Below, piece by piece: positions 36,340 through 44,858 of a stretch of DNA of 64,000 nucleotides. A model generated the notes under the pieces. It did no database searches, was not told where the DNA came from, and saw nothing but the letters and a program-made list of their open reading frames with translations. The position numbers and the translations under genes are program-made. Origin of the DNA: Nocardia crassostreae (GTDB lineage Bacteria > Actinomycetota > Actinomycetes > Mycobacteriales > Mycobacteriaceae); NCBI RefSeq assembly GCF_001613405.1, contig NZ_BDCH01000014.1:186001-250000 (forward strand), given 5' to 3'. How positions within the stretch are numbered: the stretch's first letter is position 1; each line of letters opens with the position of its first letter.

Positions 36340-38670
36340 ATGAAGATCGTCTGCATTGGCGGCGGCCCCGCCGGTCTGTATTTCGCGCTGCTGATGAAGC
36401 AACTCGACCCGGCCCACGACATCACGGTGATCGAACGCAATCGCGCCTACGACACCTTCGGCTGGGGCGTGGTCTTCTCCGACGCCACCATGGACGGCAC
36501 ACGCGAATGGGATCCGGTCACCGCCACGCGCATCGAGGACGCGTTCAGCCATTGGGACGACATCGAATTGCGCTTCAAGGGCCGCACCCTGCGCTCGGGC
36601 GGGCACGGATTCATCGGCATCGGCCGCAAGAAGCTGCTCAATATCCTGCAGGAACGCTGCGAAGAACTCGGCGTGCGACTGGAATTCGAGCGTGAGGTCG
36701 ACTCCGACACCGAATTCCCGGACACCGATCTCATCATTGCCGGAGACGGCATCTCCTCCAAGATCCGCACACGGTACGCCGAGGTCTTCGAGCCCGATAT
36801 CGTGGTGCGCCCCAACCGCTACATCTGGCTGGGCACCGACAAGCGCTACGACGCCTTCACCTTCGATTTCGCCAAGACCGAGCACGGCTGGTTCCAGGCG
36901 CACATCTACCAGTTCGACGCGAACACCTCGACCTTCATCGTCGAATGCCCCGAACAGGTCTGGCGCGCGCACGGCCTGGACACCGCCGACCAGGACGAGT
37001 CCATCGAGTTCTGCCAGCGCTTGTTCGCCGACAATCTCGACGGCCACAAACTCGACACCAATGCCCGGCACCTGCGCGGCTCGGCCTGGCTGAACTTCCA
37101 GCGCGTGAAGTGCGCGAAATGGTGGCTGCACAATGGCACGAGCCATGTCGTGCTCATGGGCGACGCCGTGCACACCGCGCACTTCGCCATCGGCTCGGGC
37201 ACCAAACTGGCCTTGGAGGACGCCATCGAACTGGTCCGCCAGTTCCGCGCACACGGCGACGCGCCCGACGACCTGCCCGCCGTGCTGGAGCGGTATCAGG
37301 CGGTCCGGGAGATCGACGTCCTGCGGCTGCAGAACGCCGCCTGGAATGCCATGGAATGGTTCGAGGTCTGCTGCGAACGCTATTGCGACCAGCTCGAACC
37401 CGAGCAGTTCATGTACTCCATGCTCACCCGCAGCCAGCGCATCAGCCACGAGAATCTGCGGCTGCGTGACAAGGACTGGCTCGAGGGCTACGAACGCTGG
37501 TTCGACCGCCGGGCCGGGCTGGCCCGCACCGACGGCGAACCGGCCGTACCGCTCATGTTCACGCCCTACACCGTCCGTTCGGTGACGCTGAAGAACCGCG
37601 TCGTGGTCTCGCCGATGGCGCAGTACTCCGCCGTCGACGGCATGCCCGGCGACTTCCACCTGGTGCACTTGGGATCCTGCGCCCTCGGCGGCGCGGGCCT
37701 GGTGAGCACCGAAATGACCTGCGTGAGCCCGCACGGGCGGATCACCCCCAGCTGTCCCGGCCTCTATACCGATGAGCAGGGGCTGGCCTGGCAGCGGATC
37801 GTCGACTGGGTGCATGCCGAATCCGATGCGAAAATCGCCGTGCAACTGGGGCATTCGGGCGCGAAGGTCTCCACCCGGCGGGCCTGGGACGGCACCGACA
37901 AGCCCCTGGCCGACGAACCGAACTGGCCGCTGCTGTCCGCCTCGCCACAGCAGTACCTGCCCGGCGTGAGCCAATGGTCGCGGGCCATGACCCGCGCCGA
38001 GATGAACGCCGTCACCGCGGAATTCGCCGCCGCCGCCGCCGAGCGTGCGGCGCGGGCGGGCTTCGACTGGCTCGAACTGCATTGCGCCCACGGCTATCTG
38101 CTGTCGAGCTTCCTGTCCCCGCTGACCAATCGCCGTGCCGACGAATACGGTGGTGCGCTGGAGAACCGGTTGCGCTACCCGCTCGAGGTGTTCGACGCCG
38201 TTCGCGCGGTGTGGCCGCAGGATCGCCCGATATCGTTGCGCATCTCGGCGCACGACTGGGTCGAGGGCGGCATGACCCCCGCCGACGCCGTCCATATCGC
38301 CCGCGCCTTCGCCGCCGCCGGGGCCGATCTCATCGACTGCTCCTCCGGACAGGTGAGCAAGGACGAGCAACCGACCTTCGGCCGCATGTGGCAGACCCCC
38401 TTCGCGGACCGCATCCGCCAGGAAGCGGGAATCCCGACCATTGCCGTGGGCGCCATCTCCGAGGCCGATCACGTCAACAGCATTATCGCCGCCGGGCGCG
38501 CCGACCTCTGCGCCATAGCCCGCCCGCACCTGGCCAATCCGGCCTGGACCCTCACTGAGGCAGCCAAGATCGGCTACACCGATGTGGCCTGGCCCAAGCA
38601 ATATTGGTCGGGCAAACGGCAGTTCGAGGCCAATGTGCAACGCGAACGGGCCGCCGCCGCGGCCCGGTGA
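36340..38670 (+). CDS. Aryl-CoA flavin monooxygenase/old-yellow-enzyme fusion (2-aminobenzoyl-CoA monooxygenase/reductase-like)
   Basis: The 776-residue protein joins two flavoenzymes. Residues 1 to about 390 are a group A flavin monooxygenase: [16 protein letters not shown] at the N terminus, [14 protein letters not shown] near 135, and [18 protein letters not shown] near 270. Residues about 405-776 are an old yellow enzyme-type reductase: [36 protein letters not shown] and [13 protein letters not shown]. This architecture is that of 2-aminobenzoyl-CoA monooxygenase/reductase of Azoarcus evansii, which hydroxylates and reduces the ring without cleaving it; databases also name such proteins bifunctional salicylyl-CoA 5-hydroxylase/oxidoreductase. 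GGAG precedes ATG 36340. Confidence 0.88.
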   Translation: MKIVCIGGGPAGLYFALLMKQLDPAHDITVIERNRAYDTFGWGVVFSDATMDGTREWDPVTATRIEDAFSHWDDIELRFKGRTLRSGGHGFIGIGRKKLLNILQERCEELGVRLEFEREVDSDTEFPDTDLIIAGDGISSKIRTRYAEVFEPDIVVRPNRYIWLGTDKRYDAFTFDFAKTEHGWFQAHIYQFDANTSTFIVECPEQVWRAHGLDTADQDESIEFCQRLFADNLDGHKLDTNARHLRGSAWLNFQRVKCAKWWLHNGTSHVVLMGDAVHTAHFAIGSGTKLALEDAIELVRQFRAHGDAPDDLPAVLERYQAVREIDVLRLQNAAWNAMEWFEVCCERYCDQLEPEQFMYSMLTRSQRISHENLRLRDKDWLEGYERWFDRRAGLARTDGEPAVPLMFTPYTVRSVTLKNRVVVSPMAQYSAVDGMPGDFHLVHLGSCALGGAGLVSTEMTCVSPHGRITPSCPGLYTDEQGLAWQRIVDWVHAESDAKIAVQLGHSGAKVSTRRAWDGTDKPLADEPNWPLLSASPQQYLPGVSQWSRAMTRAEMNAVTAEFAAAAAERAARAGFDWLELHCAHGYLLSSFLSPLTNRRADEYGGALENRLRYPLEVFDAVRAVWPQDRPISLRISAHDWVEGGMTPADAVHIARAFAAAGADLIDCSSGQVSKDEQPTFGRMWQTPFADRIRQEAGIPTIAVGAISEADHVNSIIAAGRADLCAIARPHLANPAWTLTEAAKIGYTDVAWPKQYWSGKRQFEANVQRERAAAAAR

Positions 38671-38700
38671 GGAATCCCGGAAACCCTTGCGCGCCCGCGG

Positions 38701-38733
38701 ACTTCAACTACGATGGAATGTAGTAGTTCAAGT
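38701..38733. promoter_or_regulatory. Inverted repeat upstream of the DUF385 gene
   Basis: ACTTCAACTAC (38701-38711) and GTAGTTCAAGT (38723-38733) are inverted copies with one mismatch and an 11-base centre, 18 bases before the next start codon. The 22-base centre-to-centre symmetry suits a dimeric repressor. Confidence 0.45.
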
Positions 38734-38751
38734 CGGACCGGGGGGAACGCC

Positions 38752-39294
38752 ATGAAGACCACTCGTCGGGGCAAGCGGACGCCGATGACATTGCGGGTGA
38801 GACCGGTCGACACGACCGGTCGGCCCAGTCGATTCGTGCGAGTCTGCGCGGCCATCTCCGCCCGCGTGCCGGGATTCGTCTCGCGGCACATTGCCTGGAA
38901 GCTCGATCCGCTGCTGCTGCGGCTCACGCGCGGCCGCCTGGCGACGACCTCGATCTTCCCGACCGGCCTGCTGGAGACCGAGGGAGCCAGGACGAGAGTG
39001 CAGCGGCACAATGCCATCATCTACATCGCCGACGGCGATGACGTCGTCATCGCGGCGTCCAACGCGGGCAGCGCGACCAACCCCGGTTGGTACTACAACC
39101 TGCTGGCCAATCCCGATGTGGTGTTCGGCGGAGCGCCGATGCGGGCGACCGTGGTCGACAACGAGACCGAGCGCCAACGACTCTGGGCCATCGCCGATCG
39201 GGTGTTCCCGGCGTATATCTCGTATCGCCGGGAAGCGGGCCGAGCCGGGCGCACCATCCCGCTCGTTCGACTGACCCGGCGTGCGGCGGGCTGA
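38752..39294 (+). CDS. DUF385/deazaflavin-dependent nitroreductase family protein
   Basis: The 180-residue protein has the split beta-barrel pattern of the F420-binding nitroreductase (DUF385) family: a helical N-terminal part, LLRLTRGRLATTS, an NAIIYIADGDDVVIAASNAGSATNPGWYYNLLANPDVVF block near residues 85-120, and RQRLWAIADRVFPAYISYRREA near the end. Members reduce or bind compounds using the deazaflavin F420; many are uncharacterised. GGGGGGA precedes ATG 38752. Two of the usual quinone-site residues cannot be judged without alignment. Confidence 0.82.
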   Translation: MKTTRRGKRTPMTLRVRPVDTTGRPSRFVRVCAAISARVPGFVSRHIAWKLDPLLLRLTRGRLATTSIFPTGLLETEGARTRVQRHNAIIYIADGDDVVIAASNAGSATNPGWYYNLLANPDVVFGGAPMRATVVDNETERQRLWAIADRVFPAYISYRREAGRAGRTIPLVRLTRRAAG

Positions 39295-39313
39295 CGGCGC
39301 TGGCGGTGTGGAG

Positions 39314-40198
39314 CTAGCCCAGGCCGAAGATCCGGGCGGCATTGTCGTGGCAGACCTGCCGCAGCCAATCGTCGCCCAGATCCAGGCGTTCCAGACCGTG
39401 GAGGGCATGCCCGTAGGGGTACGGGATATTCGGGAAGTCGCTGCCGAACAGGATGCGGTCGCCGAAATAGGCCAGGCGTTCGCGTTCGGCGCGCGGGAAG
39501 GGGTCGGCGGCTTCGAAGAAGTCGGTGAAGACCATGGTGGTGTCGAACAGGACACCCTCGTAACCCTGTGCGATGTTCAGGAATTCGGTGTACTCCGGCG
39601 CGCCCATATGGGCGATCATGAGCCGTAGGCGCGGGAATCGGCGCAGTAGGGCGGCGATCGGCTCCGGGCCGGTGAATGCGCCTGCGGCGGGGCCGGATCC
39701 GCAGTGGATGATGATCGGGATGCGGGCGTCCTCGAGCTGGCCCCACACCTTGGTGAGCAGCGGATCGCCCGGGTGGAAGTCGCCGACCTAGACGTGCACC
39801 TTGAAGATCCGGGCGCCCGCCTCGATGGCGGCCTCCACGTAACTGTCGGCGCCGTGCTCGGGGTAGAAGGTGGCGGTGTACAGGCAATCGGGGGTGCGGG
39901 CGGCGAAATCGGCGGCCCACTCGTTGAGCCAGGCCGCCATATCCGGTTTGTGGGGGTACACCAGGGAGGTGAAGGCCTGTACCCCGAAGCCGCGCAATGT
40001 CTTCAGGCGGGCCTGCTCCTCGTCGCGGTAGGTGATCGGCCATTCCCGGTCGCCGATGTGCGGCCCGGCCGAATCGAAGTACTCCCACACCTTGCGCATG
40101 ACCTGTTCGGGCATGAAATGCGTATGGATGTCGATGATGCCGGGCAGGCCCAGGCGCTCCCGGAAGGCGGTGACGTACGCGTTGTCGGCCTCGTTCAC
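39314..40198 (-). pseudogene. Amidohydrolase (ACMSD-like family 2) with internal amber stop
   Basis: One frame covers the whole family length (294 codons plus stop) but is broken by TAG at 39790-39788. Before it: LPGIIDIHTHFMPEQVMRK with the metal HxH motif, and AIEAGARIFKVHV. After it: VGDFHPGDPLLTKVWGQ, PIIIHCGSG (metal His), MIAHMGAPEY and ILFGSDFPNIPYPYG (metal Asp). A single CAG to TAG change would explain it. All metal ligands are otherwise present, so this is a very recent lesion, a sequence error, or suppressed. It overlaps the nucleoside hydrolase gene by four bases. Confidence 0.8.
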
Positions 40199-41250
40199 CG
40201 TGCCGTCCGCCCTTCCCGTGCCGGATACACCGTGCGCGCGAAATCACCGACGCGGCTGATGAGCCGCTCGAAGAACTGATCCGGATCCGTGCCGATCACA
40301 ATGTCGGCATTGGGTTCCCGGCCCCACATGCCCGCCCAGTCGGCGACCGTGGTGGCGCGGGTGATGGTCCCGGCCAGTTCCACGTCCACCGTGGCGGGGC
40401 GGGTGCGCGCCAACCCCGTGTCCAGGGCCACCGCCGCCGCGAACGGATCGTGCATGTGCGCCAGATAGCCCTGGTCGTAGAGCTGATGGAAATCGAAGTA
40501 GAAGCGGATCGCGTCGGTCAGATGCCGGATGATCGGATTGCTTGTCGCCGACCGGATCTCCGGCCCGTCGGCATCCGAGACCAGCTCCACCGGCATGCTG
40601 CCCGCCCGCTCGGCCAGCAGCGCCAGGTGTTTGGGCCGCATCTCGATGGTCTCGGTGATGTCGAGCGCGCAGACAATGGGCCGCCGATCCTGCGGTGCGG
40701 CCGAGAAGGCGTCGAACACCTCCTTGGCGGCCTCCGGATCGACGTGCACATTCCATTCGTTGGTGGGCGTGGTGTTGCCGGGATGGTTGAACGCCCCGCC
40801 CATGATGACCAGGCGCCGCAGCAGCCGGGGCAGTTCCGGCTCCAGCCGCAGCGCCAGCGCCAGATTGGTGAGCGGCCCGGTGCACAGTCCGACGATCTCG
40901 CCCGGATGTTCCCGCACCAGGTCCACCCACATCTGGGCCGCGGTCCGCTCCGACAGCTTCCGCTCCGAGGCGGGCAGCTCCGCGTACCCGATGCCCTGCG
41001 GCCCGTGCGTGTCCTCGGTCGTTCGCAATGGAATCGCCAGGGGCTCCAGGGCTCCCAGCGCCACCTCGATCTCGGGGGCCCGGCACACATCCAGCCAGGC
41101 CAGGTTGTTCGCCGCCACCGCCGGTGCGGGCACATTGCCCGCGGTGGCGGCGATGCCGATGATCTCGGCCTCGGGGGAGGCGAGCAGATAGAGCAGGGCC
41201 AGCGAATCGTCGATGCCGGTGTCGACGTCCATGATGATCTTCTGCGCCAC
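40195..41250 (-). CDS. Inosine-uridine preferring nucleoside hydrolase family protein
   Basis: The 351-residue protein has the IUNH calcium cluster MDVDTGIDDSLALLYLL at residues 7-23, the AATAGNVPAPAVAANN segment, VGLCTGPLTNLALAL near residue 120, LVIMGGAF near 150 and the C-terminal HMHDPFAAAVALD with the catalytic and metal residues. These enzymes cleave the N-glycosidic bond of nucleosides to base and ribose, in salvage or in uptake of exotic ribosides. It is the upstream gene of a two-gene operon with the amidohydrolase, suggesting degradation of a nucleoside-like compound. Confidence 0.88.
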   Translation of the reverse strand: MAQKIIMDVDTGIDDSLALLYLLASPEAEIIGIAATAGNVPAPAVAANNLAWLDVCRAPEIEVALGALEPLAIPLRTTEDTHGPQGIGYAELPASERKLSERTAAQMWVDLVREHPGEIVGLCTGPLTNLALALRLEPELPRLLRRLVIMGGAFNHPGNTTPTNEWNVHVDPEAAKEVFDAFSAAPQDRRPIVCALDITETIEMRPKHLALLAERAGSMPVELVSDADGPEIRSATSNPIIRHLTDAIRFYFDFHQLYDQGYLAHMHDPFAAAVALDTGLARTRPATVDVELAGTITRATTVADWAGMWGREPNADIVIGTDPDQFFERLISRVGDFARTVYPAREGRTAR

Positions 41251-41275
41251 GGTTCGAGCCTATCCGCACGCGGGA

Positions 41276-42469
41276 TCAGTACGTCGGCAGGACGTAGTCC
41301 TCGGTCTTGTCCAGCATTTTCATCATGACCGGCTTCATGATCCGGGTGGTCATGAGCTTGCCGAGGAACTGCTCGGCCCGGACGCCGATCTCGGAGTTGG
41401 GCACCATCATCTTGATGCCGCCGCCCGGCAGCTCCCTGGCTTTGTCCAGGAACGGGGTGACCGCCGCCTCGGAGCGGGCCAGCGCGCCGGTGAGATCATC
41501 AGGGGTGGAAGCGATCTCGCCCGCGAGAATGTACGCGCCGACCAAGGCCATGGCGGTGCCCATACCGGTCATGGGGGACCCGCAGTACCCGGCATCGCCG
41601 AGCAGCGTGATCCGGCCGTTGGACAGCGTCGGCATATCCACGCGCTCGAGCTCGTCGAAGTAGAAGTCGGGCGTGGTCTCCATGGCCGCGAGCACCTCGG
41701 GGGCCTTCCAGCCGGAAGCGGCGAGCATGTCGCGGATCAGCCGCTTTTGCGCCTCGACATCACGGCGCAGTTCCGGCTTCTGGTCCATGCGCAGCGTGAT
41801 GGTGGCCTTGGAGGTGGACGGATCCGCATCGGCGCGCAGGCCCACCGAGGCGCGCGGGCGGACATGGATGGTCATCCACCCGGGCTCGGTGTTCGGGGGA
41901 GTGGGCAGGGTGAAGAAGGACATGTACCCGCCGAGGTAGGTGGTGAACTGCTCCTCGGGACCGAAGGCCAGCTTGCGGGTGCCCGAGTGCAGGCCGTCCG
42001 CGCCGATCACCAGGTCGTAGCGCTCGCTGCGGCCGGAGGCGAACACCACGTCGACACCGGTCTCGTCCTGGTCGAGGGATTCGATCCAGCCGCCGTAGCG
42101 GTAGTCCAGACGCTCCGCGACGGAACGAAGTTCGTTCAGCAGCACCTCGTTGAGGTCACCGCGGGTGATCTCGATCTCGGCGACCGCGCCCTTGCCGTCG
42201 AACATCTCCGCGGGCATGCGGTAGATATCGCGGCCGTCGCGGTCGACCAGGTTCATGCCGAGCTCGTGCAGCTGGTACTTGCGGATGCCCTCCATCAGGC
42301 CCATGCGCTCGGCCACCTCGCGGCTGGGTCCGCGCAGGTCGACGGCCTGTCCGCCCGGTCGCGGACCCTCGGCCCGCTCGACTACGGTGGTCGCGATCCC
42401 GGCGCGGAGCAGTTGCAGCGCAACGGCATTCCCGGCGACGAGGACGCGGAGGTTGGTGAAGGTGTTCAT
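41276..42469 (-). CDS. FAD-dependent monooxygenase with degraded dinucleotide-binding motif
   Basis: The 397-residue frame is a group A flavin monooxygenase: TTVVERAEGPRPGGQAVDLRG, RGDLNEVLL, LVIGADGLHSGTRKLAF (second FAD block, near residue 165) and TLLGDAGYCGSPMTGMGTAMALVGAYIL (third block, near 290). The first block is wrong: after LRVLVAG the sequence goes straight to NAVALQLLRAG, so the GxGxxG loop is shortened by about five residues at about 42431, probably by deletion between GCCGG repeats. FAD binding is therefore doubtful. It is divergent from a tetR gene across an operator-rich gap. Confidence 0.8.
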   Translation of the reverse strand: MNTFTNLRVLVAGNAVALQLLRAGIATTVVERAEGPRPGGQAVDLRGPSREVAERMGLMEGIRKYQLHELGMNLVDRDGRDIYRMPAEMFDGKGAVAEIEITRGDLNEVLLNELRSVAERLDYRYGGWIESLDQDETGVDVVFASGRSERYDLVIGADGLHSGTRKLAFGPEEQFTTYLGGYMSFFTLPTPPNTEPGWMTIHVRPRASVGLRADADPSTSKATITLRMDQKPELRRDVEAQKRLIRDMLAASGWKAPEVLAAMETTPDFYFDELERVDMPTLSNGRITLLGDAGYCGSPMTGMGTAMALVGAYILAGEIASTPDDLTGALARSEAAVTPFLDKARELPGGGIKMMVPNSEIGVRAEQFLGKLMTTRIMKPVMMKMLDKTEDYVLPTY

Positions 42470-42497
42470 CTGGATCTCCTGGGTGGGGAAGAACGTC

Positions 42498-42557
42498 TGT
42501 CTAAGACATATGTCTAACGGACCCTCGCACGATTGTCTAGAACAAATGTCTAAGACG
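42498..42557. promoter_or_regulatory. TetR operator cluster between FAD monooxygenase and tetR
   Basis: TGTCTAAGACA (42498-42508) is a perfect 5-1-5 palindrome, repeated as TGTCTAAGACG (42547-42557) with one mismatch. Between them are the overlapping palindrome AGACATATGTCT (42504-42515) and TGTCTAGAACA (42534-42544). Four TGTCTA half-sites in 60 bases directly before the tetR start strongly suggest the binding region of that repressor for both divergent genes. Confidence 0.65.
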
Positions 42558-42573
42558 TTGGTAGAGTGGGGTC

Positions 42574-43146
42574 ATGGGAAACCGAGAAGACCTGTTGACG
42601 GGAGCACGTAAAGCAATCCTCGAACGCGGCCTGGCCAAGGTCACCGCACGCGATATCGCCAAGGCCGCCGGGGTCAGCCTGGCCGCCATCGGCTACCACT
42701 TCGGCTCCAAGGACCGGCTCGTCACCGAGGCGGTGACCACGGGTCTGGGCAGCATGATCGGCGACGATATGGATGCCGCCATCAGGGCCGCGGGGGAGGG
42801 GCGCACCCTCGGCGATTCGTTGCCGGAGACCTGGAACGGCCTGACCGACGTGGTGTTCCGGCACCGTGAGAACTTGATGCTGAGCATTGAGAACGGCATT
42901 CAGATCGCCCGCGACCCGGAATCGCAGAGCTTCATGGTCGAAGTGACCGCCGAGGCGTACAACGACCTCGCGACCGTCGTGGGCGAAGCCCACCCGGAGC
43001 TGTCCGCCACCGAGGCGCGGGCGGTCGGCAAGCTGTTCTACGTCCTGTTCCAGGGCATGGCCATGCAGGCCCTCATCGCACCGGCCGCCGAACCGCTCGA
43101 TGGCGACGACCTGGAGCGCGCGGTCGGCGCGATCCGGGGCGGCTGA
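42574..43146 (+). CDS. TetR family transcriptional regulator
   Basis: The 190-residue protein has the TetR helix-turn-helix at the N terminus (LLTGARKAILERGLAKVTARDIAKAAGVSLAAIGYHFGSKDRL) and a helical ligand-binding C-terminal domain. It is divergent from an FAD monooxygenase gene and separated from it by the TGTCTA operator cluster, the standard layout of a ligand-inducible monooxygenase. It ends at 43146, directly against the convergent MFS gene stop at 43147. Confidence 0.87.
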   Translation: MGNREDLLTGARKAILERGLAKVTARDIAKAAGVSLAAIGYHFGSKDRLVTEAVTTGLGSMIGDDMDAAIRAAGEGRTLGDSLPETWNGLTDVVFRHRENLMLSIENGIQIARDPESQSFMVEVTAEAYNDLATVVGEAHPELSATEARAVGKLFYVLFQGMAMQALIAPAAEPLDGDDLERAVGAIRGG

Positions 43147-44721
43147 CTACTCACGCGGTATGCGCCGCAATCGCGTCAGCGCGATGACGGCGAGCAACAG
43201 CGCCGCCGTGGCCGCGATGGCCGAGGTCAGGTGCATACCGGTGAGGAAGGCCTGTTTGGCCGATTCGGCCACCGCCGCGCCCAGCTTGCCCGGCAGGGCA
43301 TTGGCGATTTCCATTGCCGCGCCGAGGGTGTCGCGCGCGGTATCGGCGTCGTCGTCGCGCAGGCCGTAGGGCAGGGTGGTGGCCAACTGGCCCCGATAGA
43401 TGGCGATGCTGATACTGCCGAGAATCGAGATCCCCAGCGCGCCACCGAACTCCGCGCCGGTCTCGGATAATCCGGAGGCGGCCCCGGCCTGTTGGGGCGG
43501 CGCCGTGCCGACAATGAGCTCGGTGGTGATTCCGAAGACCGGCGCCAGCCCGAACGCCACCAGCAGCGAGGCGATAATGGTCAGCCCCACCCCGCCCTGC
43601 GCGGTGATCCGGGTGAGCACCAGCAGACCCAACCCGGCCATGGCCATCCCGCCGCCCAGGATGTACGCGGGCCGGATGATCCGCGCGATGCGCGGGCCCA
43701 GCTGCGAGCCGATCATGAAGCCCAGACCCGCCGGGATGGTGCAGATTCCGGCCTCCAGCGGCGACATGCCCAGGACGAGCTGGAAATACTGGCCGACGAA
43801 CAGGAAGTACCCGAATGCCACGAAGATCGACACCAGATTGATGGCCAGCGCCGTGCGGAAACTGCCCAGCCGGAACAGGCGTAGATCCAGCATGGGTTCG
43901 CTGGCCGTGAGCTGTCGCCGCACGAACGCCCCGCCCACGATCAACCCGGCCGCGAGCGCGCCCAGCGCCGCCGAACCCGGACCGTCCTGGGCGAACTTCT
44001 TCATACTGAACACCACAAGCAGCACCGCGCCCGTGCACATGGCCGCGCTGATGAGATCGAGGCGTCAGGCCTCGGGATCGCGATATTCGGGCAGCACCCG
44101 CGGCGCGAGGATCAGCAGCAGCACCATGACCGGGACGGCGAGCAGGAATACCGCGCCCCACCAGAAGTTCTGCAGCATGATCCCGCCCGCGAGCGGGCCG
44201 ATCGAACCGCCCACCGAGTAGGAGCCCACCCAGACGCCCACGGCGATGGAACGCTGCGCCGGATCGCGAAACATGGTGAATATCAACGACAGTGTGGACG
44301 GCGCGAGAGTCGCGCCCGCCACGCCCAGCAGGGCGCGGCAGCCGATGAGCACCGGGGCCGAGGGCGCGAAGGCGGCGATTATCGAGACCAGGGCGAACGC
44401 CCCTGCCCCCGCCATGAGTAGTCGCCTGCGCCCGATCCGGTCGCCGATGGTTCCCATGGTGAGCAGCAGCCCGGCCACCAGGAATCCGTAAACGTCGATG
44501 ATCCACAGCAATTGGGAGCTGCTGGGGCGCAGTTCGGCGCTGATCTGCGGTACGGCCAGGTGCAGGACGGTGAGATCCATCGAGTACACCAGACAGGCGA
44601 GCGCGAGCACCGCCAATCCAGTCCACTCCCGCCTGCCAACCTTGATCGAACCCGTCGTTGAGGCGGCTGTCAGCAGGGGGGCTGGTGTGTCCACGATGAC
44701 GTCCTCCATCCGCACCGGCAA
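43147..44721 (-). pseudogene. MFS drug exporter (DHA2, 14-span type) with internal UGA
   Basis: One frame of 524 codons is interrupted by TGA at 44067-44065. The upstream part gives spans 1-6, with LACLVYSMDLTVLHLAVP, IGDRIGRRRLLMAG and the antiporter motif C region VGSYSVGGSIGPLAGG, ending RDPEA. The downstream part resumes RLDLISAAM and spans 7-14, including GTAPPQQAGAASGLSETGAEFGGALG. A GGA to TGA change would explain it. The downstream piece has an in-frame ATG at 44040, but half an MFS protein is unlikely to work alone. Confidence 0.8.
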
Positions 44722-44858
44722 CTATCGCTGGCAATAACGATGTCGGTTTCAGGATCCCATCTATTAACGACACAAAAAGCAGTTCTACGAAGGTAATTCG
44801 CACAATTCGCGGATGTGTTTGCGAGTGTGCGTGCAGCCGGTTGTATACACCGTCGAGA

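Noticed and set aside
44040..44721. Reading the two MFS pieces as separate half-transporters
   Set aside because: They are in one frame, cut by a single stop codon in the middle of a conserved loop; no ribosome site supports a second gene.
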